In this document: positions 58,896 through 64,000 of the stretch, piece after piece
Numbering within the stretch: position 1 is the first letter of the stretch
Layout: the number at the start of each line of letters is the position of its first letter
Program-made: the position numbers and the translations under genes
Source: JAEUSF01 sp964484145
GTDB taxonomy: Bacteria; Patescibacteriota; Doudnabacteria; UBA920
NCBI GenBank assembly: GCA_964484145.1
Contig: CAZAED010000001.1
Location: forward strand, 34,970 to 98,969
DNA length: 64,000 nucleotides
Reading direction: 5' to 3'
The notes under the pieces: model-generated
Told to the model about the DNA's origin: nothing
Database searches by the model: none
Seen by the model: only the letters and a program-made list of their open reading frames with translations

Positions 58896-58965
58896 GGTAG
58901 GTGTTAGGTTCTAGGTGTTAGGTACTAGTTTTTGGCTAAAACCTAATAACCAATACTTAAAAGCT
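58896..58965. repeat. Inverted-arm 7-nt word element (TAGGTGT)
   Basis: TAGGTGT, TAGGTTC, TAGGTGT, TAGGTAC, then a short centre TAGTTTTTGGCTAAA and the inverse words ACCTAAT, AACCAAT. Confidence 0.65.
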
Positions 58966-59023
58966 AAAATAATTATAGACGATTTTACGCAAAAAGAAAA
59001 GGGTAAAAACGGTTTTTTAGCCC

Positions 59024-59051
59024 TTGCTTTTTTTTGTAAAATCGGTATAAT
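59024..59051 (+). promoter_or_regulatory. Promoter of the S1-protein leader
   Basis: TTGCTT (59024-59029), 16 bp, TATAAT (59046-59051). Confidence 0.6.
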
Positions 59052-59055
59052 ATTA

Positions 59056-59126
59056 AGGCTTATTGGATTTCCGCGCTATTTTTTAATAAATTATTAACCA
59101 TCCAAAAAGCCTATGTAACTAGCGCG
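59056..59126 (+). promoter_or_regulatory. Possible pseudoknot leader upstream of the S1-domain gene
   Basis: Two interleaved stems. AGGCTTATTGGAT (59056-59068) pairs with ATCCAAAAAGCCT (59100-59112), 12 of 13 pairs. CGCGCTA (59072-59078) pairs perfectly with TAGCGCG (59120-59126). The order 5'1-5'2-3'1-3'2 is that of an H-type pseudoknot. A terminator-like hairpin follows at 59168. Could be an autoregulatory leader or a small RNA. Confidence 0.55.
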
Positions 59127-59167
59127 TTTAATTATTAACCAATGAAATCGAATTTTTTAATTTAGCT

Positions 59168-59194
59168 CAACGATTATTTGGTCGTTGTTTTTTT
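59168..59194 (+). terminator. Terminator-like hairpin in the leader
   Basis: CAACGA, loop TTATTTGG, TCGTTG followed by TTTTTTT, about 105 bp before the S1-domain gene. Confidence 0.6.
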
Positions 59195-59227
59195 GTCCTC
59201 AACTATTAAATTTTTATAATAGCGGAC

Positions 59228-59256
59228 AATCCGTCGAAGCCTTGGCGAAGGCGGAT
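59228..59256. repeat. GC-rich palindromic repeat
   Basis: TCCGTCGAAGCCTTGGCG then AAGGCGGA, with GCCTT-GGCG-AAGGC as inner hairpin. Related in wording to 43951-43992. Confidence 0.55.
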
Positions 59257-59297
59257 AGAATGAATTTCCGATATATTTGGTTCCCAAAATTAATTTT

Positions 59298-60512
59298 ATG
59301 TCAGAAGAAACAACAGTAGTAACAACCCCCTCCCCCCTAGCTCCGGTTAATTATCCGGACAGTGCAAAGAGTGCTCAAACCATGGCCGACTTAATTTCTA
59401 GTGGTGTTGAAATTAAGGTGCTTAAGGCCGGAGATATGGTAGAAGGCACGCTTATTTCAGCCGGTAAAAATGAAGTTTATGTAGACTTGGAAGGTTATGG
59501 TATTGGCGTGGTTAGAGGCCGCGAACTTTATGACGACCAGGCTTCTATAGCAAGCTTGGTTCCTGGAGACAAACTTTTAGTAAGCGTAGTTGAAACTGAA
59601 AACAAAGAAGGTGTGGTAGAACTTTCACTTCGTCAGGCCGGCCAAAGTAAAGTTTGGCAGACTTTGAAAGAAAAAATGGAAAGCAAAGAAATAATGCGCG
59701 TAAAAATTCTTGAAGCCAACAAGGGCGGACTTATGATAGAGCTAAACAATGTTATGGGTTTCTTGCCGGTTTCTCAGCTTTCTATAGAACACTATCCTAG
59801 AGTAGAAGATGGTGACAAGAGCAAAATTTTGGGTATTTTACGCTCCTATGTTGGCCAATTGTTCGACGTGCAAGTTATAACCGCAGACCCGGAAGAAGAA
59901 AAACTTATTGTTAGCGAAAAAGCGGTTATGGAAAAAGAAATGGAAGGAAAAATGTCTAAGCTTAAAATTGGTGACATTGTAGAAGGCGCGGTTACTGGTG
60001 TGGTAGACTTTGGAGCATTCGTTAAGTTTGGCGAGCTTGAAGGCTTAGTACACATTTCTGAACTTGCTTGGCAGCGCATAGAAAACCCGAAAGATATTAT
60101 AAAAGTTGGCGACAATGTTCGCTGCAAAGTTATTTCTATAGACAAAGGCCGCGTAAGCCTTTCTATAAAGCAGCTTGCTCAAGATCCGTGGCTAGAAGCC
60201 GTGAAAAAATACCAAATTGGCCAAGTAGTAAAAGGTAAAGTTTCTAAAATTATGCCGTTCGGTGTGTTTGTAGAGTTAGACAAAGACATTCAAGGTCTTG
60301 CCCACATAATGGAACTTGCCCACGAAGCGGTAAAGAGTGCGGATGGTATTTTAAAACCTGGTGAGGAAAAAGAATTTAAAATTATTTCCATTGAACCGGG
60401 AGAACACAGACTCGGGCTTTCTTTAAAAGCTATGACCGAAGCTCCCAAGAAATCTGATGATGTAAAGCCTGAAGAGAAGGTAGAAGAAAAAACCGAAGTT
60501 AAGGCTGAATAA
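59298..60512 (+). CDS. rpsA: S1-domain RNA-binding protein (ribosomal protein bS1-like)
   Basis: 404 residues from ATG 59298 (MSEETTVVTTPSPLAPVNYP); seven upstream codons are in frame but out of place. Four S1 repeats follow: GDMVEGTLISAGKNEVYVDL; MRVKILEANKGGLMIELNNV; GDIVEGAVTGVVDFGAFVKF; GQVVKGKVSKIMPFGVFVEL. An acidic Lys/Glu tail closes the protein. Four-domain S1 proteins are usual in small genomes and act on the 30S subunit in mRNA binding. That matters here because many mRNAs appear to lack an SD. No SD before its own ATG. The gene lies behind a structured leader (59056-59194). Confidence 0.93.
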   Translation: MSEETTVVTTPSPLAPVNYPDSAKSAQTMADLISSGVEIKVLKAGDMVEGTLISAGKNEVYVDLEGYGIGVVRGRELYDDQASIASLVPGDKLLVSVVETENKEGVVELSLRQAGQSKVWQTLKEKMESKEIMRVKILEANKGGLMIELNNVMGFLPVSQLSIEHYPRVEDGDKSKILGILRSYVGQLFDVQVITADPEEEKLIVSEKAVMEKEMEGKMSKLKIGDIVEGAVTGVVDFGAFVKFGELEGLVHISELAWQRIENPKDIIKVGDNVRCKVISIDKGRVSLSIKQLAQDPWLEAVKKYQIGQVVKGKVSKIMPFGVFVELDKDIQGLAHIMELAHEAVKSADGILKPGEEKEFKIISIEPGEHRLGLSLKAMTEAPKKSDDVKPEEKVEEKTEVKAE

Positions 60513-60528
60513 AAAAAATAAAAACACG

Positions 60529-60558
60529 GACTATCAATTAAGATAGCCCGTGTTTTTT
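60529..60558 (+). terminator. S1-domain gene terminator
   Basis: AACACGG-a-CTATC, loop AATTAA, GATAG-c-CCGTGTTTTTT. Confidence 0.8.
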
Positions 60559-60560
60559 CA

Positions 60561-60596
60561 GCGTTTATCAGTTTTTATTCTGTGGAGTTCTGTGTC
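60561..60596. repeat. Word array (ATCAG / TTCTGTG)
   Basis: CAGCGTTTATCAG, TTTTTATTCTGTGGAG, TTCTGTGTC running into the TTACAT stop junction of the next minus-strand gene, as at 45652-45691. Confidence 0.45.
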
Positions 60597-60827
60597 TTAC
60601 ATCATAGGTTTTGCTGCGCCCATTTCCCCACTGCACATTTTGCAGGTTTTTTTGTGTGTGACTAATTCATAAACCGCAGAGAGGCCAACTAAAATATAAA
60701 CTACTTTTGCTATTGCTCCTGTGCCTAAGATTTTCATAACTAAATTAAAATCAAAAGCGCCAACTAAGCCCCAGTTAAGGGCGCCGACTATAACTAATAT
60801 CCAAGCTACCATATGTAATGCTTTCAT
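60597..60827 (-). CDS. DUF378 membrane protein
   Basis: 76 residues from ATG 60827 (MKALHMVAWILVIVGALNWG). A GTG at 60836 is in frame, but the purine-rich AAAGGCGGTG before it fits the ATG better. DUF378 pattern: two TM helices with IVGALNWGLVGAFDFNLVMK and KVVYILVGLSAVYELVTHKK, then a short tail with CKMC. Function unknown. An extended -10 (TGCTATAAT, about 60885) precedes it. Confidence 0.85.
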   Translation of the reverse strand: MKALHMVAWILVIVGALNWGLVGAFDFNLVMKILGTGAIAKVVYILVGLSAVYELVTHKKTCKMCSGEMGAAKPMM

Positions 60828-60906
60828 TTTTTTCACCGCCTTTCAAATTTTTGTTTCTTTTTAATTTTTTTTTACATATTTATTATAGCACAAATAGGCT
60901 ATTTAT

Positions 60907-60938
60907 TAAAAAAGAGCCCCATTTTAGGGCTCTTTTTA
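60907..60938 (-). terminator. Terminator of the decarboxylase transcript
   Basis: AAAAGAGCCC, loop CATTTTA, GGGCTCTTTTT. It lies beyond the duplicated 3' fragment at 60990-61040. Confidence 0.75.
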
Positions 60939-60989
60939 GTATTTAGTGTCGTATCAGCGTTTCTTTCATCAGCGATTAATTTGCGGTTA

Positions 60990-61040
60990 TTACCAACCAA
61001 ATAGTTTGCCTAAGTCTTTAGATGTTTCCGGGCGGCGGGC
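60990..61040 (-). pseudogene. Remnant of a second decarboxylase gene 3' end
   Basis: The minus strand reads ARRPETSKDLGKLFGW and a stop. The real gene 98 bp upstream ends ARRRETSEDVGKLFGW: 13 of 16 residues identical, and about 82 percent at the DNA level over 51 bases. The homology stops at a GC-rich repeat-like sequence (GGCGGACAAGCCCGCCGCC). So this is the tail of a diverged duplicate or of a gene lost by recombination. Confidence 0.75.
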
Positions 61041-61087
61041 TTGTCCGCCAAAGCGCCAGGACAAATACTAATTAAATTATTTGTGTT

Positions 61088-62494
61088 TTACCAACCAAAT
61101 AATTTTCCTACATCTTCAGAAGTTTCGCGACGGCGGGCAACTTTTATTTCGCCATTCTGGGCAATTAGTTTAGCAGGACTGGAGAGTAAACAGTGGTGCG
61201 AGGCCAATGCGTCTTGGTAAGCTCCGGTGTCAAAGACCGCAATGTAAAGTTCTTCACAGTCAGCAAGTCTTGGAAGCATTATATATTCGCCACCGGCGGT
61301 GTAGCGGTCGTCACTGTCGCAGGAGCTGCCCGCGAGCCAGACCGGCTGGAGCTTGTGAGTGTTCATATAGTTAACCGGAACTATATGCCACTTTTGGTGA
61401 ATAGCCCAAGTATCTAAAAGGTCATTCATAAAACTACCGTCTATAACGTACCACTTTTTGTTGTTTTTTTCACTAACATTTTTTTCCGCTAAAATTTTGT
61501 AAATAGTAATTTGAGCCGGCGCAGCTACATAGCTTCCCCACTCAACAATTAAGTTCGGGTGTTTTAATTTAAGTCTGTCGCATTCTTTTTTGGCGGTTTT
61601 AACAATTTGCTGAATTAAGCTCTTGCCGCTATAAAAATGTTTTTTCTTTTCAAACGGTACGCCAGCTCCCCCGCCAATGTCTAAGGTGTCTAGCCCTGGG
61701 TTTCTGGTTTTTAACTGAGCGAATAAATTTAAAGCTCTTTCCATTGGTTTAACAAAACCGTCTATGGTTTCTATTTGTTTAGAAATATGGTAGTGCAAAG
61801 TAGAAAGGTTTCTAACTTTACCTATTTTTAATAACTCTTCTTCGGTAAAACCAAAGCGGTTAAATTTTTTGTCCCAGTGTGCCTGAATTTTAATATCTAA
61901 ATTTACGCGTATACCTACTTCACCCTTAAACTTTTTAAGACGTTCTAATTCAACGTAGTCTTCTATAATTGGCACAACAATTAAACCTTTGCCTCTTAAT
62001 TCTTCTATTAGACCAATATATTTTTCGGTTTTAGGACCATTGCAAATAACGCGGATTTTGGCGTTAAATTTGTCCTGCTCTATCATTCTTTTTACCAAAT
62101 ATAATTCGTTAGCACTGGCTACGTCTAAATTTGCACCTTCGGCTACGGCCGGCAAAACAAACTCTTTGGTTTGGTTAGCCTTCATAGCGTAATGGTAGTA
62201 AAACTTGCCTTTGTAGTTTAAAATTTTAATGTAGGCATTAAAAGTTTCAATTAAGTCACGCACACGGTCTTCTATAATAGTCGGAAAAACTATTTCAGTT
62301 GCCGTGCCGTATTTTTTTACAATATCAAAAATATTGTATTGGTAGTTTCCTTCTCGAAAAATTAATTCTCCGTCTGGACCAATATCAAAATTTTGAGTAT
62401 TGACTTCGTCAAGGCCCATTCGCCAAAACTTTTTAAAACCGTTCTTCTTTTTTGCAACAGATTTAGTGGTCATTGATTGTATTTCAGGCTTCAT
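61088..62494 (-). CDS. Fold-III PLP decarboxylase (arginine/ornithine decarboxylase-like)
   Basis: 468 residues. N-terminal alanine-racemase-type barrel with FYYHYAMKANQTKEF (PLP lysine), GANLDVASANELYLVKRM, STLHYHISKQIE and the glycine loop TLDIGGGAGVPFE, then a C-terminal beta domain with AGSSCDSDDRYTAGGEYIML and FDTGAYQDALASHH. CDSD plus the GAYQ motif fits the arginine/ornithine/diaminopimelate decarboxylase family. I favour a biosynthetic arginine-decarboxylase type, hence polyamine synthesis, but the substrate is not proven. A perfect consensus promoter lies 25 bp upstream. A fragment of a second 3' end follows the gene. Confidence 0.85.
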   Translation of the reverse strand: MKPEIQSMTTKSVAKKKNGFKKFWRMGLDEVNTQNFDIGPDGELIFREGNYQYNIFDIVKKYGTATEIVFPTIIEDRVRDLIETFNAYIKILNYKGKFYYHYAMKANQTKEFVLPAVAEGANLDVASANELYLVKRMIEQDKFNAKIRVICNGPKTEKYIGLIEELRGKGLIVVPIIEDYVELERLKKFKGEVGIRVNLDIKIQAHWDKKFNRFGFTEEELLKIGKVRNLSTLHYHISKQIETIDGFVKPMERALNLFAQLKTRNPGLDTLDIGGGAGVPFEKKKHFYSGKSLIQQIVKTAKKECDRLKLKHPNLIVEWGSYVAAPAQITIYKILAEKNVSEKNNKKWYVIDGSFMNDLLDTWAIHQKWHIVPVNYMNTHKLQPVWLAGSSCDSDDRYTAGGEYIMLPRLADCEELYIAVFDTGAYQDALASHHCLLSSPAKLIAQNGEIKVARRRETSEDVGKLFGW

Positions 62495-62519
62495 AGCCTG
62501 TTTAAATAGTTAACGAATG

Positions 62520-62548
62520 ATTATACTGGATTTTAAGTTTTTTGTCAA
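62520..62548 (-). promoter_or_regulatory. Decarboxylase promoter, perfect consensus
   Basis: Minus strand TTGACA (62548-62543), 17 bp, TATAAT (62525-62520). Confidence 0.8.
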
Positions 62549-62550
62549 GC

Positions 62551-62686
62551 GTGTATCTTTTGGTAGTATAAAAATAAAAACACGCTTTATAAAGTAATTG
62601 CGTGCGTCTAATTAAGCCATTGAGTTGACTTGCGAAGGTTGTGACGTAAAACTAAGGTACTTTTTTGTCTATTCAACTCCTAAATA
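62551..62686. other. Structured spacer, no gene seen
   Basis: AAGCGTGT (starting near 62548) pairs with ACACGCTT near 62580. GAGTTGA (62631-62637) pairs with TCAACTC (near 62680-62686). No ORF; role unknown. Confidence 0.4.
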
Positions 62687-62743
62687 TTTAAGTATTAAAA
62701 ATAATTTAACATCCATAGCTTTGTTTGTCAATTGTTGATAACC

Positions 62744-62772
62744 TTGATAAGAAAGGAATTTTCAAGTAAAAT
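62744..62772 (+). promoter_or_regulatory. tRNA-Cys/tRNA-Leu promoter
   Basis: TTGATA (62744-62749), 17 bp, TAAAAT (62767-62772); the tRNA starts 18 bases later. Confidence 0.7.
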
Positions 62773-62789
62773 TATGAAGAAATGATTTT

Positions 62790-62864
62790 GGTGCAGTGGC
62801 GAAGTGGTAACGCTACGGTCTGCAAAACCGCAATGCATGGGTTCGATTCCCATCTGCACCTCCA
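62790..62864 (+). tRNA. tRNA-Cys (anticodon GCA)
   Basis: Acceptor GGTGCAG/CTGCACC, anticodon loop CTGCAAA (GCA), T arm ATGGG-TTCGATT-CCCAT, discriminator U as usual for tRNA-Cys, CCA encoded (62862-62864). Confidence 0.93.
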
Positions 62865-62870
62865 ATATTA

Positions 62871-62957
62871 GCCGGCGTGGTGGAACTGGAATACACTACA
62901 GACTTAAGATCTGTCGCCCGCAAGGGATTGAGGGTTCGACTCCCTCCGCCGGCACCA
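62871..62957 (+). tRNA. tRNA-Leu (anticodon UAA)
   Basis: Acceptor GCCGGCG/CGCCGGC, anticodon loop CTTAAGA (TAA), a long variable arm (class II) GCCCGCAAGGG, T arm GAGGG-TTCGACT-CCCTC, discriminator A, CCA encoded. Six bases after tRNA-Cys; one transcript. Confidence 0.93.
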
Positions 62958-62960
62958 ATA

Positions 62961-62989
62961 AAAAACCCTCCTGTGAAGGAGGGTTTTTT
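62961..62989. terminator. Bidirectional terminator after tRNA-Leu
   Basis: AAAAACCCTCCT, tetraloop GTGA, AGGAGGGTTTTTT. It also ends the convergent wall-hydrolase-like gene. Confidence 0.85.
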
Positions 62990-62991
62990 AT

Positions 62992-63690
62992 TTAGTTAGC
63001 TAAAGCTAACTGAGGAAAGGTTTGAATGTTAGCTGCTTGAGTAGATTTATTAGCCAAAGCAACAGAATCGTCTAAAGCCTGGCTGGTTAGAGACATAAGC
63101 TCGGCATACTTTTGCTTAGAACCATTTACCCAAGAAGGACTCCCAGGATATACATATATACCTTTCATTTTTTCAAAGGTAGTATATTTTTCCTTATAAC
63201 GAGGAGTTTCCATAAGCCTGCTCATATCCTTAAACCATTCTAAAACGGTAGGATATTTTCTCCAGGACGGATGTCCAGGAGCTACACCAATGCCGCTACA
63301 GTTGTTGTCTACTCTATGAATGCAGAAATTGCTTTCTACCCAAGAAATAGCTAATGCACGTTGCCACTGAGGTTGTTTAACCATTTCAGCAGCATAAGGC
63401 GATAAAGGCGAATTATGAGCAACTAAATAGTCGTGTAATCGAATTGTTAAAGGGTCGCTGTTTACTAAATCATCGTAACTGAGAGATTTTTGATTTTCGT
63501 CAGAACTGTCTTTTTTAAACAGAACTGAGGGGTCTTTGATTTCAAAAATTAACGCTGTTTTGTCCTGTGAAGTCTGACTAGCTAACGCTACGGCATGCGG
63601 GTAAACCGCAGGCACAAGCACCAGCATAGAAACCAAAGAGTTTAAAACGCTCTGGTTAAATACAGACTTTAAGGTAAAAAGAGTTTTCAT
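62992..63690 (-). CDS. Secreted lysozyme-like / glucosaminidase-like wall hydrolase
   Basis: 232 residues with an N-terminal hydrophobic signal (SVLNSLVSMLVLVPAVYPHA region, written in part). A catalytic-type domain follows: LAISWVESNFCIHRVDNNCS, GIGVAPGHPSWRKYPTVLEW, SPSWVNGSKQKYAELMSL. The Glu in WVESN followed by NCSGIG is the pattern of lytic transglycosylase/glucosaminidase-fold enzymes, so peptidoglycan cleavage is likely; Cys residues may form a disulfide. It has a ~190-nt 5' leader with several hairpins. AAAGGAG lies about 16 bases before ATG 63690, farther than usual. Confidence 0.75.
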   Translation of the reverse strand: MKTLFTLKSVFNQSVLNSLVSMLVLVPAVYPHAVALASQTSQDKTALIFEIKDPSVLFKKDSSDENQKSLSYDDLVNSDPLTIRLHDYLVAHNSPLSPYAAEMVKQPQWQRALAISWVESNFCIHRVDNNCSGIGVAPGHPSWRKYPTVLEWFKDMSRLMETPRYKEKYTTFEKMKGIYVYPGSPSWVNGSKQKYAELMSLTSQALDDSVALANKSTQAANIQTFPQLALAN

Positions 63691-63882
63691 CTTTGATATC
63701 AGACTCCTTTCTCCCCGAGCCTATTTAAGTCACTTTGACTTATTTAAGCAAGTTTTAGAATTAAAGTGCATGCCAGCTGTCGACCTTAAATAATTAAATA
63801 GAAAGCTGGCTTATTAACAGTAATTAAAGCTTTATGGGCTTTACTTATGGTTAATAAAAAAGTGCCGTGTAGCACTTTCTTA
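63691..63882 (-). promoter_or_regulatory. Long structured leader of the wall-hydrolase-like gene
   Basis: On the minus strand: an early hairpin AAAGTGC-tacacg-GCACTTTTTT (63878-63856) that looks like a terminator right after the start of transcription; GCCAGCT/AGCTGGC enclosing about 25 nt (near 63770-63810); AAGTCA-aag-TGACTT near 63730-63745. No ORF. Candidate regulatory leader. Confidence 0.5.
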
Positions 63883-63887
63883 ATATA

Positions 63888-63916
63888 ATTATACTCCTTT
63901 TTTGTAGCTTTTTCAA
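63888..63916 (-). promoter_or_regulatory. Promoter of the wall-hydrolase-like gene
   Basis: Minus strand TTGAAA (63916-63911), 17 bp, TATAAT (63893-63888). Confidence 0.7.
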
Positions 63917-64000
63917 GCCTTTTTTGCTTGTATAAGCCATATTTAAGCCAAAAAACATTTCTTTACTCTTACCTTTGGCAATATTCAGCCCTCTTAAATA

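Noticed and set aside
63691..63882. c-di-AMP (ydaO) riboswitch before the wall-hydrolase-like gene
   Set aside because: The context fits, but the conserved core bases are not visible; left as an unclassified leader.
1..64000. CRISPR arrays
   Set aside because: The short word arrays are tandem without spacers of constant length; no cas gene and no repeat-spacer pattern was seen.
1..64000. Transposase or insertion sequence
   Set aside because: No transposase, integrase or reverse transcriptase gene is recognisable in the window. The only protein tied to the dispersed repeats is the four-helix-bundle protein.
1..64000. Recoded UGA (as in some CPR groups)
   Set aside because: All recognised proteins run full length under the standard code, and none needs an in-frame TGA read as glycine.

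Overview
The window looks like a Patescibacteria (CPR) chromosome. This is inferred from AT-rich DNA, dense single-copy housekeeping genes, little metabolism apart from one PLP decarboxylase, several secreted proteins with Thr/Pro linkers, the standard genetic code, and most core genes lacking a Shine-Dalgarno (SD) sequence. Two runs of ten N (48193-48202, 58624-58633) show that it is a scaffolded assembly.

Layout. 1-6.2 kb: end of a GC-rich gene, rpsT, a RhuM-Fic protein, an HD phosphohydrolase and polA. 6.2-26.8 kb: surface block with a 1756-residue secreted GH43-like/TIM-barrel/SLH protein, a GC-rich secreted protein, an Ig-repeat protein, pbpC facing an alpha-2-macroglobulin gene, pilB and a DHH protein. 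26.9-31 kb: tsaE-vanW-like-ruvB, two membrane proteins and a nucleotidyltransferase. 31-32.3 kb: TrmB-type regulator divergent from a small membrane-protein gene. 32.3-39.9 kb: rsmE, dciA-like, recF, dnaN and dnaA on the minus strand, then rpmH-rnpA-yidD-yidC-khpB on the plus strand; this is the classic origin neighbourhood. 39.9-43.7 kb: O-antigen-ligase-like gene and PBP1A. 43.7-49.8 kb: two candidate non-coding RNAs, tyrS, ruvC, yebC, rsmI and a four-helix-bundle gene. 49.8-54.6 kb: second TrmB-type regulator divergent from a B12/radical-SAM gene, a RibD-like reductase, a VUT-family transporter, a CofE-like ligase and tRNA-Ile(UAU). 54.7-64 kb: gyrA cluster, an S1-domain protein behind a possible pseudoknot leader, an arginine/ornithine-type decarboxylase, tRNA-Cys, tRNA-Leu and a wall-hydrolase-like protein.

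Two patterns run through the window. First, spacers between genes are largely built from short degenerate tandem arrays with 7-12 nt units. The unit differs from locus to locus. Many arrays are paired as inverted arms round a short centre, several supply neighbouring stop codons, and some lie in frame inside genes. One such inverted pair flanks the four-helix-bundle gene, and a 37-nt near-identical copy of one of its arms lies 19 kb away. Second, genes fall into two expression styles. Some core genes have promoters placed so that the mRNA would be leaderless, while a handful of GC-richer accessory genes carry near-consensus promoters, strong SDs and their own terminators.

All coordinates and pairings were read by eye; no homology search, folding or codon statistics were run.
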